NCBI GenBank assembly: GCA_946894095.1 | Contig: OX335649.1 | Span: 15,518,001 to 15,582,000 of the forward strand | Source of the DNA: Incurvaria masculella | Taxonomy: Eukaryota; Arthropoda; Insecta; Lepidoptera; Incurvariidae | Reading direction: 5' to 3' | Length of the DNA stretch: 64,000 nucleotides | Shown here: one piece after another, positions 35,259-53,997 of the stretch | Layout of the letters: every line of letters begins with the position of its first letter | How positions within the stretch are numbered: the first letter of the stretch is position 1 | Notes under the pieces: generated by a model | What the model was told of the DNA's origin: nothing | Database searches by the model: none | What the model saw: only the letters and a program-made list of their open reading frames with translations | Position numbers and translations under genes: made by a program

Positions 35259-35488
35259 GTGTATGTTACGGTTAAAGCCCGATGTTGGTTAAAGTCCGAA
35301 ATCTTTTTTGCCTTGAAGGTAACTAATATTAAGATATACCTGTGTCGAGGGAACTAATTTAGAGTTCATGGTAAAAAAAAATAACCTTTTTCATGCAAAC
35401 ATTTAAAAAAATTAAAATTTTAAAGTTAATTTTTTTACCTTGACATCTTGAACTTTAACCAACATCGGCCTTTAACCGTAATACATAC
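35259..35488. repeat. Fold-back repeat (about 230 bp)
   Basis: The left end, reading TTACGGTTAAAGCCCGATG, is the near reverse complement of the right end, CATCGGCCTTTAACCGTAA. The arms are about 35 nt. It resembles a small non-autonomous inverted-repeat element. Confidence 0.65.
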
Positions 35489-36456
35489 ATTTAACCACTA
35501 TTCGAATTGTAATTTTTGACAGTAAAAATCTCACTATGCATAGCATTTTTAAGGTTATTCGAGTTAAGTCGAGGATTTGGCTGTTGTTTAATACAATGTA
35601 ATGAGTTTTGTGCAACAATGTTATCAAAATTTAACTTTTTAGATTAGACATAGAAATGTTTAAAAAAAAAAGTAACTCGCTCTTGGGTAGATAAGCTTGA
35701 AATTGCGATTGCGATGATAATTATATTACAGAAGTAAGTACATTTTAGATGATTGCTATTAAATGAAAGAGTAGGCTGCTAAAACTGCAGTTCGCGCTTT
35801 TATTAGACCAATCAGACGGTAACAGGACACCAAAACTGTTTAACTTTTCTACATACTATACTTTTTAACACTGAAAGTTTACACTTAAGATAAGCACATA
35901 GTATATTATAAATAGCTACGTACTCGAGACAACTTCTATATTAGTACATGTAAAGTCCAACAATGGATGTATCAAATATTTATGATAACGATGTAAAAAC
36001 AATAAAAAAATTAAATACCCTTGCATTTTCATTTCATGCTCTCTTGGAGCAAATAAATTTTCCTGAATAGCGTTTGCTAAAGAATTTAAGCCAAGCACCA
36101 AAAATATAAAAAATAACGTACGCGCAAGACCGCTCACCAGGAAAACATTTAAAACGTATTGAGAAAAGGAAGGGAATGCAATTGTGTAAATCTGATTTAA
36201 AACCGAAATTATATAAAATTAGTAATTTTATGCACATTAAATAGATATTAGTGAGTGAATATTACCCGGAAGAAAGGTGATACATGAAGCATACGAGGCT
36301 AGCAGAGGCTTAGATGAGTAGATTGTGGTAAGGGTAGACTACGGATAAAGATTAGTAAAAGTTATTCGTAAAAACGAAAGCATAGTGGAGACTACTACTA
36401 GCAGAAGTGGATGGTAGAAAGCAGGAGTAGCAAATAGTATATAGGGACGGTCTAGT

Positions 36457-43672
<7,216 letters not shown>

Positions 43673-43820
43673 CTGTGGACACAGGCCGTTTCTTGGGCAC
43701 GATATAGACCATCTGGACGCTGCACCAAGTTCGACGTGGCTGCCAACGCTCGCCACCCGGAGACAAATTCGCTGCCGTCATGAACATGAAATTCAGATCA
43801 ACTCGACACTGATCAGATCA

Positions 43821-43876
43821 GATGCGGCCCATCTGCACACCCGCCTTCCTCGCGTGCAGGGAGATGAATTCCATTG
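43821..43876 (-). pseudogene. Degenerate copy of the tubulin exon 2 start
   Basis: The - strand reads EFISLHARKAGVQMGR, clearly related to [17 protein letters not shown] about 200 nt downstream in the transcript. An in-frame ATG precedes it by chance or as a relic. It is too short and diverged to be a working exon. Confidence 0.6.
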
Positions 43877-44334
43877 TAATCTGATATTTAATACTCCTCT
43901 CCAATAAATAGTTTATGTGAAAACGTTTTTTTGAACGATTCACGTTACGTAGACCTTTAAAACGGGGAATATAAAAAGAGTTTTCGTAGAATGGAAAGCT
44001 ACGAATTATTAGATTCGAATTAGGGGGAGGCACGGAGACGATACGATGTTTTGACCTGGAGGAGACCTGCTTTTTTCTTTGAGGTTGATCACACAAAGCG
44101 GTATTCATATCATATCATATAAAACGGTCGATGATGTTTGCTTGGATTGATAGTGCCATTTTTTCTCGAAATAATATATACGAGACCACAGTGTTTTACG
44201 TTACATACAGCATTAAGTCGCAGATATCAAGTATAATATCACATAATTCATATTTAATCAAAACTTAACATTAGGAAATCGTTTTAAAACGATTCTGATC
44301 GATAGTAAAGCGAACAAAGCAAACAGGGAATAGC

Positions 44335-44484
44335 CATGGAGGTGAAGAAGTTACCCTCCGTGGGAATAGCAGGAATTTCACATGGAGGTGAAGAAGTTAC
44401 CCTCCGTGGGAATAGCAGGAATTTCACATGGAGGTGAAGAAGTTACCCTCCGTGGGAATAGCAGGAATTTCACATGGAGGTGAA
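44335..44484. repeat. 46-bp minisatellite, three and a quarter copies
   Basis: Units at 44335-44380, 44381-44426 and 44427-44472 are identical, with a partial fourth. Each begins CATGGAGGTGAAGAAGTTAC and contains GGAGG and CCTCC that can pair. It lies upstream of the tubulin exons. Confidence 0.95.
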
Positions 44485-45084
44485 TCCATGGAATTTCATA
44501 GATGAACAGAAACTAAAGGCAAATGTTACAATCACCTATGTTCTCCAAACCCTGTTTGTAATAATGGGTACAATTTTTACCACTTACCATCGTGAAAACT
44601 ATAAATTTGGCGCGTTATATAAAAATATATTAAATAATCGTGTGGGTACTAAAATTTTGGTGAAAACATAAATTTGGAAAATATTAAATGTCAGCTCATG
44701 CTGCAGGCAAACTAGAACTTTTGTTTGATGGCTTAGTTTTTTATCTTATTCGAATTTAGAAAAAAACCATTACAAAATAGTGGCCAGATCTTTTCCATTA
44801 TTGTATATACTCTTGCGGTTTTCATTGCCATTAGAGTTCAAAATCATTTTGTTGTCGGACTATCGCGCAATTATCTTATTGACTAAATTATGGACAAAAA
44901 TTGTCGAAAAGTAGAAAAGTGGTTGGTACTCAAATGAAAGTTCTCATTGAGAGCTTCGCTCAGGGCAGCTTAAAAAAATATGATGTCGTGTGCTTTGATT
45001 GTTTCATATCTCTGGAAGTTTCCGACCTAAATACATCGTGTTGTTAACAAAATAAAATGTGAAAAAAAAAATTAACAAAATAAA

Positions 45085-45597
45085 TAACCGACTTCAAAGA
45101 AAAAACACTAAAAAGTAAAAAATAATTTCCATTTTTGTAGTTACGATTTTTTTTATTTTGGCTGACACCGACTCAAGAAATAACAAAAATCGTAACTACA
45201 AAAATGGCAATTATTTTTTACTTTTTAGTGCTTTTTCTTTGAAGTCGGTTATTTTTTTTGTAATTTTTTTTTATTTGTTTATTTTTAGTGAATCTGAAGT
45301 ACACTCACTAATTTGTACACGTCCTTTACAATAAAAAAAGAATCACCGAAATCGGTTGGCGTTTTATTGAGTTATTCGTCCATTTGTCGCGCACATCTTA
45401 ATACAAATTTAAGACTTATATGATTTTCTCATGGATATCATTGTCAGAACTTAACCAAATTAAAATGGGACCATTTGGGAAGCACTAGCTATCATTTAAA
45501 AAAATAATCATCAAAATCGGTTCACCCAGGCAAAAGTTATGGGGTAACAAACATAAAAAAAAATTGATAACCTCCTCCTTTTTTGAAGTCGGTTAAA
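45085..45597. mobile_element. Hairpin-ended MITE (about 510 bp)
   Basis: 45085-45251 is a long inverted repeat (TAACCGACTTCAAAGAAAAA against TTTTTCTTTGAAGTCGGTTA). The element ends with TTTTGAAGTCGGTTA at 45581-45595. The body contains CCGAAATCGGTTGGCG. Confidence 0.75.
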
Positions 45598-45764
45598 AAT
45601 GCGATCGATTTCTGCGCTGTTGTGTCAAGAAGGATTTGAGTTTTTTTATACAAAGCTGACAATATCTGTTCATGGGATTACTGTCGTGAAAAGGATGGGA
45701 AGATGAACGAAGGTGGGACAATATTTTTTTTATGGAACTATATAAATAGTACCAACATAGAACT

Positions 45765-45905
45765 ATATCGTACTACATTGATCTGGATAGAAAACACGGT
45801 TTTTTTTTATTGCCGGTTCGACCATAGTTTCATCCAATGCGGTGGTACAAACCCAAGCGAGCTTAACCATACCGGCTAGTAGGGTAAGGGTACCTACAGA
45901 TTTAT
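45765..45905 (-). mobile_element. SINE-A fragment, reversed
   Basis: CATTGATCTGGATAGAAAAC and CATCCAATGCGGTGGTACAA match the reversed body. Confidence 0.6.
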
Positions 45906-45917
45906 TGTTTTTTTTTT

Positions 45918-45990
45918 TATGAAAAACCGGTATGGGTAGTAAAAATACCTCGCCTCGCGAAACCATGCGCAGCGAAGCGCCATGCCAGCG
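45918..45990 (+). repeat. Dispersed repeat shared with 55553-55665
   Basis: AAAACCGGTATGGGT and CACCTCGCCTCGCGAAACCA-like sequence, then AGCGCCATGC, occur in both copies. The second copy holds a (TTAGG)4 tract. Confidence 0.65.
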
Positions 45991-47029
45991 GATTTGTGGA
46001 CTATGTAACTGTAAATGTATTACAACATTTGATTATTGTGCCGCTTTCCATACCTCGGTAGATTACTCCAGCGGGTACACCGAAAAAACGCCCTCCCTGG
46101 TGATGTAACTCTGATTGTGGGATATTTTTTTTCATTATTAATATAGACAATAAAAATAACAAAACTGGATAAAAGGGAGAAATAAGTCGGGAACTAAATG
46201 TTTAATAACAAGTTAAAGAAATAATTCAATTAATGGAAAAAAATAATAATATGGATAACATTTTTGAACTTTTTGATAAAAATGCGTTTTTGGTTTTATT
46301 TTACACATATTAACTTTTCATTTGATGCCAATTTTGTAAACAGTTAAGAAGGTTATCTTGTTTTGTCCGCGTAAATATTCTCAAAACTCCATAGATCATG
46401 GGTATCATGACGGAACATCTCATGCAATGCGGGATCTAACGGAGAACCAGCTTTCTGGTGCTGGTTACAAGCGCTTCGTTCAGTATCTTATAAATTGTTG
46501 ACCCTGAAATTTAAAATGATGCTTCAACCTCACAATATGTCACATGACGGTTTTCCATGGTCAGTTGCAAGCCATGATGTTATTTTCGTTAAAGACTGTT
46601 TTGTAAATATTTCACTAAGGTTGGTACTCTGGAATTTCTATCTGGATCTTAAAAATTTAACATTCAACTCCCCAGAACATAGAAGCCGAGTTAGTCATCT
46701 TCAAAGATTGGGGAAAAATATTGCTCCAAGATTTTCCGTAGATAAATTTTTGTTTTACGCATTGAAATGACGCCGTGACCATAAAATTCACTTCAGCTTA
46801 TACATGAAAAAAATATGTGAATTCTGCACGATTCTTGAAACTCTTGAAAATGAAACTCTCGGTAAATATATAAACGACAAGACTTAAAAGGCACGATACC
46901 ACAGTAATCATCGGAAACTGGTAAGACAAAGAAAAAAAAGGGCCGGGTGGCCTGCACATATAAATTGGTTCAGCGTTTAGTAGTAATGGTAGAACACAGA
47001 AACTTATACATAGGTTAAGATGATGATGA

Positions 47030-47166
47030 GGTGATTCCATAAATGGCTCGTGCCTAATTGCAGTTGATTTCTTTAATGTGGAACATTTCAGAAATTTATC
47101 TCTTAACTTCACTAAGGAAACATGCACGCGTTATTGTATGGAACTTGATCACCTCGTTATCGTCTA
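47030..47166. mobile_element. MITE-2 deletion derivative
   Basis: GATGAGGTGATTCCATAAATGGCTCG and the inverted TGGAACTTGATCACCTCGTT bracket a much shortened centre. Confidence 0.6.
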
Positions 47167-47699
47167 AGTAGATTTCAGATGAATATACCGACCAAAAAAC
47201 TCTGTGCTCATTTTCACAATGTGGTTGCAATGCTTACATATAGATGTCACCGTTACTCATAAAATTAATGTTTCGGATTACCCACAATCATGAAAAATAT
47301 ATGCGAGTTACAGCACTCTTCGCGTATTCCGCGATCTCAGATAAAAGCAAGTTTGTACACGTGTTTCGCACACTCCGGGGCCTCCGTCTCCGCCGAAACC
47401 TGCTGCCGCTCGCCTTCAGGGGTAAGCTACTTTGTTCAATTTAAATCTTAGGAATATTAAAATCACTGTTCTTGTGCCCAGTCCTACAATAAAACGCGGT
47501 GATTGGTTACAGATTATTATTTCTAATTGAATTTAAGCGAACGACTTTCAGTGAATGTATTTGTGTTTGTTGAAATAAGCACATGTTTTTTCATTTCATT
47601 TTTCAGGTTGAATTTTAACGAAATTTCATCATTTAACAAAGTTTTGCCAAGACTTCGGTTAATTATAGAGGAACATCCAGCATACAATTATCTGTCTCT

Positions 47700-48055
47700 G
47701 TTCTAATCCTCGCCCGTTCATGTACCACTTTATTTCTCTTTCTGAGTTGGATAAGTGCATTTCGTTACGAATGCGAGCTGTTCCATGGTTCGGAACCCAT
47801 GTAAAACTGTAGGTCCCCTTCCGCTACTAGGTGGTGGTGTTAAGCCCGCCCGGGTTGGTACCACCGCATTGGATGATAAGATGGTCGAAGAGGTAATGAA
47901 CAATTGTCCGTGTTTTCCATCAAGTTCAATGTAGGCGTGCTCGTAAAAGGAAAGGTCCTGACACGGCACCGAATTCTTTCAGAAATGCGGTGTATTGGGC
48001 TCATATCATAACGGTAGTTGTGTGGCATTAGCCATTGATGTCAGGTTGCATAAAT
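47700..48055 (+). mobile_element. SINE-A, nearly full body
   Basis: A head remnant (CTAATCCTCGCCCG) is followed by the complete body to GATGTCAGGTTGCATAAAT. Confidence 0.83.
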
Positions 48056-48229
48056 AAAATCTATCTCAATTGGCCGAAATGTAAATCTTTACAATGTATG
48101 ATATATATGAAACATTTTATAACATTTTCTCTAACCCCCAAAGGAAATACATCTAATGGAACGCGACTATTATCTACTAATCACCCCATTCGACGACTTA
48201 TCTTTTAATGTTTTGTAGAAATGGCATCA

Positions 48230-48565
48230 CCGTACCTGCCACACATTAGGCATTGACCCACGTTTTCCTTGCAAATGACAATAATTAATGTGTCATTTAC
48301 GGTGATGCGCTCCGTACACGAACTTGGGAAGCCAAAACCTCTCCACAACGGATGAGTGCACTTCAGAACGAAGTTAGCATGCTATGGAACTTTAGTTCGT
48401 GCTATCTCAATGTACGTGCGCAACGACCAGAAGGATTGGTGCAAATATGTAAGACTAGTCACTTGTGCATATAATTCCTCACCGCAAAGCACTATGAAGG
48501 TCGCTCCGTTCGTCATGGTATATGGCAGGAACCCCGTATTTCCTTTGGAAGGCTCCTCGGGCCTT
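48230..48565 (+). mobile_element. Ty3-like LTR retrotransposon integrase fragment
   Basis: One frame encodes AISMYVRNDQKDWCKYVRLV, then TCAYNSSPQSTMKVAPFVM and YGRNPVFPLE, the C-terminal part of the integrase core (W..AYNSS..S....PF...YGR.P). No LTRs or other domains were seen; a solo fragment. Confidence 0.75.
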
Positions 48566-48603
48566 AAGCAATCCACGTGTCTACTGTCTATGTTTGTGTT
48601 GCA

Positions 48604-48772
48604 GCGTCGGCAATGGCGGCGGGGGCTCCGCGTGTCCGGCGGGGGTCCCGCCCGCGCGCTCGGCTGTCCCGAGGGCGCGGGGCGCGGCGTCCGCCGTCGC
48701 AGTCCGGCCTCGCTGCGGTTCGCGCAACCTACAGCGATGGAGACGGCCGCAGGCAGACACGTTTTCATACAA
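48604..48772 (+). other. GC-rich candidate exon of unknown gene
   Basis: A block well above background GC follows TTGTGTTGCAG and ends at CATACAA|GTGAGT, so it has exon-like borders on the + strand. All three + frames are open for most of its length, as is one - frame, so the frame cannot be chosen. Conceptual products are Arg/Gly/Pro-rich with no recognised motif. It lies directly after a Ty3-like integrase fragment. It could be an exon, a CpG-rich promoter piece or captured DNA. Confidence 0.3.
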
Positions 48773-49031
48773 GTGAGTCGATTCTCTTTGTGTTTCATCG
48801 TTTGTCCTGTCCAATCTTTACTCGGCGAGCGTGGAAGGGCAGGAGCGGCAACCGAATATATGTTTCACGCTTATTCACAGGATACATGTGTGTTCTTGTA
48901 CCACAAAACATAACTTTGTCTAAAACATTTATAATTTCAAAGCGCCTCCTTAAAAACCTAGTAAACAGGTATTTACAATTTTTTTGAGGGTAATCTCAAA
49001 AATAACAACTCTAAAATGAATCTTTACCGAC

Positions 49032-49200
49032 TTAAGAGCACAATAAGGTGATCGAGTTCCATACAATGGCTCGTGCCTGTTTCCTCAGTAAAAATAAGAA
49101 ATAATTTTCTGAAATTTTGCACATTAAATAAACCAACTGGGACCTTCGTTTGTACGTTTTGATTTTTTTATAACTTAACTAATAGCCATGATATTCGCCC
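49032..49200 (+). mobile_element. MITE-2, truncated copy
   Basis: It shares AAGGTGATCGAGTTCCAT and GTACGTTTTGATTTTTTTAT with 7984-8364 and is cut where MITE-1 begins at a TTAA. Confidence 0.75.
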
Positions 49201-49569
49201 TTAAGGCTGTTCCGACCCATATAAAGTTGTTTGCACACATAACGCAAAAAGTATTGCACTTTAAGCCACGAATTAATAAAAAAAGTTTAATATAGTCATA
49301 TTACTTGCAGCGAAAACAATTTCACAATTTCAGGATTATTGGATTTGTTACAATTTATTTAAATATGATTTTTGTTTAACAGCGCCATCTAACGGTGTAA
49401 AACTTCTAATCGGCAATTACAACGAAACCATTAAACCTGAAATTGAGAATATGTTTTCGTTGCAACTACTATGGCTATATTTAATATTTTTGACGAATTC
49501 GTGCCTTAAAGTGCAATACTTTTTGCGTTCTGTGTAAAAAAAACATTGTATGGGTCGGAACATCCTTAA
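49201..49569. mobile_element. MITE-1, second copy, 369 bp
   Basis: It is bounded by TTAA on both sides, with the same inverted arms as 7505-7873 and the same length. The centre matches in the opposite orientation. It sits at the end of a truncated MITE-2 copy. Confidence 0.88.
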
Positions 49570-50059
49570 ATATTTTGATAAACATCTTTATAATCCCATG
49601 ATCAGCTTGCCAGCACCACTCAATGTTTTTAAATTAATTCATAACTGACAGTTTTAAAACGCGGTCACTTTTTACCTGGCTCCGCTCGGGCGAATAGATT
49701 CGAGCGAAACCGGCGACCTCGGCTATTGAATGTAAAACAGAACTCATACGAACCTATTTTATGTAAAACTATCAGATTCGGACGTTCCAATTGAATGCTC
49801 CTTAAATAAATAGTCAAAGGTTTTTGGACATTTAGTTTTTTACAGCGTGAGTATTTCTATGGCCTTCCATATACAAGAAGCATAATTTTTTTGGCACGAT
49901 ATGGAACCCCCCCCCCAGTGTCTTGGCCGGTTTTTTGTTAAAGGTTAAAACCATTATTGCATCTTTTACATTACTAGTACATTTTGGGTTCTCATGATTA
50001 TATGATATTTTTTATCGTATATGATATTATTCATATTAAATGATATTTTTTCTTTTTCA

Positions 50060-50555
50060 GAAACTTACTTTGAGCACAAATGGCTCGTGGCGACACCCCA
50101 GGCGCCGCGAAGCCTGCACAAGTAGCATCTGCCAAGTATTTTATAAGTTCTACAAGATGTAAACAACATTTGATAATGTGATTGCAGAATTTCCTTCTAC
50201 ACGTGATAATGTGACTGAATATTTATTGGCAGTGGCCGAATAATATAACTACGTCGGATGCTGCATGGAACGTGGATTGACTCGGTTTGATAGATAGGTA
50301 GGTTTGATAACGCTTTACACGACTTTTTAAACCTCTGTTACTCCTTTGTTATATCATTGAATGAACTTTGTTACATATTTATTTCTAAGACTAATTTTAA
50401 TAACGCAAGTACACACAGACTTTTACGACTTTTCATTTATCCTAGGTAGACAATAAATTAAAAGATTCACTAGTATGTATAACTATTTAAGTTCGTAGTT
50501 TTTAAGATTGAGATAAATAGTGGTAACGGTTTATATATTTTTTTACATATTTTCT
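50060..50555 (+). other. Candidate terminal exon after the GC-rich block
   Basis: After TTTTTCTTTTTCAG the sequence is open for about 34 codons in the frame beginning KLTLSTNGSW, or from an ATG in good context (MARGDTPGAAKPAQVASAK) in another frame. It ends with AATAAA near 50557. With 48604-48772 it could form the end of an unrecognised + strand transcript. No homology is apparent. Confidence 0.25.
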
Positions 50556-50794
50556 AATAAAACATTTCTTTATAAATGTTGACTTTCTGATTTGGTTTCC
50601 CTTTCCACTTTATAGAATTTGTAAAAAAAATATTATGTATCACATAGATAGAATACGTTTAGCCAATCTGTTTGATAAGGATCGTATTATATGTGATTTT
50701 TTGAATATTCGATTTTCGATGTTTCTAAGGTCCAAATTAATGGGAGAACTTACTTCATCCACTGCAAGTGTACCCATACTTTTTTTTACCACAT

Positions 50795-51070
50795 CTACCG
50801 TCATGATATCATCCCAACACATCGCATTCCCGAAGAAATTAGGTGCCATGCCAGGACCTTCCTTTTATGAGCACGACTACAATGAATTGGATGGAAAACA
50901 CGGACGATTTTACATTGCCGTTTTGAACACTTTTTATTCAATGCGATGAGGGTGGGTTTGACCTTATCACTTTGTAGGAGAAGGGAATCTTCAGTTTAAC
51001 ATGAATTTCGAACCATGGAACAGCTCGCATTTGACACGAAATGCACGTATCCAACTCAGAAAGATAAAGA
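50795..51070 (-). mobile_element. SINE-A, reversed copy
   Basis: Reversed blocks are GAAATTAGGTGCCATGCCAG, AATGAATTGGATGGAAAACA and AACCATGGAACAGCTCGCAT. Confidence 0.82.
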
Positions 51071-51340
51071 ACGTGGTGCATGAATGAGTACGCATGGCAA
51101 CAGCACGCATGATACGTCAATGTATGTGTATCTTGCATAGGTACATTGATATGCTTAATATGTATGTGCTCAACATTTTATTGCGTTCGCACTCAGTTGA
51201 TCCGATACAATTGTGTAGGCTTTCTCTGGTCGCATATCATATCTGTTAATACTTTTATGTGTTATTATTAGAAGATTTTTTATTTATTTTTTGTTATAGA
51301 TGGAAGGAATTATTAAGCTGAAAAGAAAACGAGAGCTCAC

Positions 51341-51371
51341 TCTGCCAACAAACTGCTATGCAGTTTGGCAG
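51341..51371. repeat. Short perfect-stem hairpin
   Basis: CTGCCAACAAACTGC, a TAT loop and GCAGTTTGGCAG form a stem of about 12 bp with a small bulge. Confidence 0.5.
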
Positions 51372-51582
51372 AACTTTGTTTTTTATAATTTTGTATTATA
51401 CTTTCATGTTTATTTACAATAAAAAAAAAGTCGGAGATTTGAACTACAAGATAAGTCGCCGTGCTCCCTCCCGGCTACGAGCCGCTCGAAACACAGGAAA
51501 GTCCTGAAATTTATTGACTAATCAACATTAAAGCAGTAGATGTGTTCTTTATTACCCTTCCACATTCGGTAACATAAATAAA

Positions 51583-51875
51583 CGGCCAAGTGCGAGTCGG
51601 ACTCGCACACGAAGGGTTCCGTACCATCTTACAAGATTAAGAAAAATCACGTTTTTTGTATGGGCCCCTCTAATTTTTTTATTATTTTTAAATTTTACCG
51701 ATAAATCGGCAAATATATGTTAGCGGCAAATATAAATAAATACACATTCTCTGAAATTTTCAGCTGTCTACCTAATATGGCTTATGAGATACAGCCTTGT
51801 GACAGACAGATGGACGGACGGACAACGGCTTAGTAATAAGATTCCATTAGCACCCTTTGGGTACGGAACCCTAAC
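51583..51875 (-). mobile_element. SINE-B copy, reversed
   Basis: It starts ACGGCCAAGTGCGAGTCGGA, has GTGACAGACAGATGGACGGA and ends TTGGGTACGGAACCCTAAC. Confidence 0.85.
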
Positions 51876-52243
51876 AATGCGGGTGAAATAAAATAGTTTC
51901 AGTTAATAAAAATAAATTTAATAGTGTGTGATATATATTTATACTCGCCGTTCTAAAAGTACTAACGGCATAGATAACTAGAAACAGTGGCAAATCAGTG
52001 GATATTCCTTGACACGTCGGAGAACACTACAAATTCTGAAAAATAACTCTTCTTGCCTAGATTAACAATAAAATACAAAGTGTTTTTCGATATTTTCACA
52101 GCAGCGATGTTTTATTAGTTTAGCTGACTGCACCGAGGTTTTTTCACTTTTTTGATCCTATTTCGAATCACTGTCGCGTCTTCTGGTCTTCGTCTTCAAC
52201 TTCACATTCATTTAAAATTTACTAGCTACCTAAGAGTTCAAAG

Positions 52244-53997
52244 TCAGACATCACCCAGCGGGTCGTCGCAGGCGGGCTCGCCGCGCGCGGGTCTCGCGCA
52301 CGCGCGCGCGCTAGCCCGGTAGCGCAAGCCGCGCGCGCACCGCAGCCGCACGTGCAGCCCGCCCTCCGCGCACACGTGGAACGCGCCGCAGTCCTTCGCG
52401 TCGGCGAACAGCTCGTACAGCTTCCGGCCCTCGCACGAGAAGCTGCTCTTCGAGGAGGCCGCCGAGCCGGCGGAGACGACCTTGAAATCACCCCCGCCCG
52501 GCGGCGGCAGCGCGGCGAGGAGCGGCCTCATCACTGCCGGCCAGCGCGCACTCAGCCGCCACATTCCCTTCTCCGGGTCGGCCCCATCTCCACCGCCGAG
52601 TTTCGCAGTCGCCGTCGTTGTTGCGGACGCCACCGCCGGGGACTGACTAGAGACGACGGTCTTCAATACTTTCTTCTTTAAATCGTTCTCTTCCGGGAGT
52701 GAATGATTTTGCTTCACATACTGCGGTAGTTCTACATACGCATTCGGCTCGTAGTTGTCATCGACGTAATCCGGTGGCAGCCACCCAGGAGTGGTCGTAG
52801 TAACTTTAAGCACAACCTGGGAAGGCGGAGACGCTAGCGGAGCTGCTGCGATCTGCTGCAGCGTGATGACAACGTTACGTTTCCCGAGATCGTGCCCGGT
52901 GCTTCCGCTCGTTTTGCGACGCCTCGACAGTTTGGGCACATCGAGGAAGAACGGATCGAATATAAGATCCGACTCCTTGTAGTCGTCGTAATTAATCGGA
53001 ACGATCGGCTTCACGGCTCGAACGACATTCCCGACGGTGTAGTTTAACTTTTTCCCGTTGCTGTCGCTGACGGAAGCACTAGCAGTGACGATCACTCGCG
53101 GAGGACTCTTCGGCACAACTCTCAGGGTTGGCCGCTGAGTAGGCGGCTCGCGCGTGGAGGAGACAGCTGGTACGGGAGATGTCGATGAAACGGAACGTGC
53201 GATTGGGAGTTCATCTTCGATCGAGGGCTCCGTTTCGTGGCTGCGTTTCCGATCGTAATGAAATCTGTCATAATCGTAGGTCGGCGCCGGCAGCGGCGGC
53301 TGGCGGTAACGATCCTCGTAAAGGATCTCGTGCCGCTCGGACGGTTGGTAGCTCTGAACTGGTCTGCTCTCGTACTGACCCGGACTTTGCAGTTGACTTC
53401 GCGGTGGCGTCGCAGTTGGTGGGGGCCGGAATCCCTGGGGCGTCCGGGACACATGGGACGGTAGGAAAGGGGCCGGGCGGTCGTGTGGCCGTCTCGGTGC
53501 GTTCTTAGACGATTCGTACAGCTCGTAGTGATCGATCTGCTCGATCTCAGAGTAGTGATGGGGCTCGGCAGTGATGTAGACGTGGTCTGCGGGGCGCGGT
53601 GGAGGGTTGGGCGGCGGAGTCGAAGCCGGCGGGGGTGCCGCGGTTCGGTGTGCGGTGAGCGTGAGGCGCGGCGGCTGCGCGTGCTGGGGGTAGCTCTGCC
53701 GCTGGAAGGAGAGCGCGGGTGGCGGCACGGCGGGCGCGGCTGCAGGGGAAGCGGCGGGGCGAGTGTGCTGGTACGTGAACTCGTGTGGGGAGAGCAGGGA
53801 GGGATCTGAAGGAACGCCATACGTCGGTAGTGGGGCTGATGTAGTGGAGGTTGGAGGTGTAGTAGGCGGTTGAGTGGTGAAAGGGACACCGGTAGTGGCC
53901 GGCTGGAACGAGGTGGTAGTATGCGCGGGCGTAGGAGTGTAATCTTCATATTCCTCATCTTCTAGATCTTCCTCTTCTTCTTCCGGTTCCTGGTTCT
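52244..53997 (-). CDS. CBM14 protein exon 5, linker and second domain
   Basis: This exon has 1754 nt after acceptor TTCCAG. It starts NQEPEEEEEDLEDEEYEDY, runs through about 510 residues rich in Pro, Thr, Ser and His with few predicted folds, and ends in the second six-Cys domain. It is far more GC-rich than its surroundings, which creates long spurious frames on both strands. Confidence 0.9.

Larger units (their letters stand above)
34299..36456. other. NDRG 3' region and gap between convergent genes
   Basis: About 2.2 kb separates the NDRG stop from the tubulin stop. It holds the putative NDRG 3'UTR, the poly(A) signal at 35181, a fold-back repeat at 35259-35488 and AT-rich sequence. I see no further coding region. 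Confidence 0.6.

Noticed and set aside
44335..44484. CRISPR-like array
   Set aside because: Units are directly adjacent without spacers, in a eukaryotic context; it is a minisatellite.
52352..53809. Long + strand and second - strand frames over the CBM14 last exon
   Set aside because: GC-rich coding sequence leaves other frames open; only the - frame ending at 52244 has cysteine spacing, phase and splice support.
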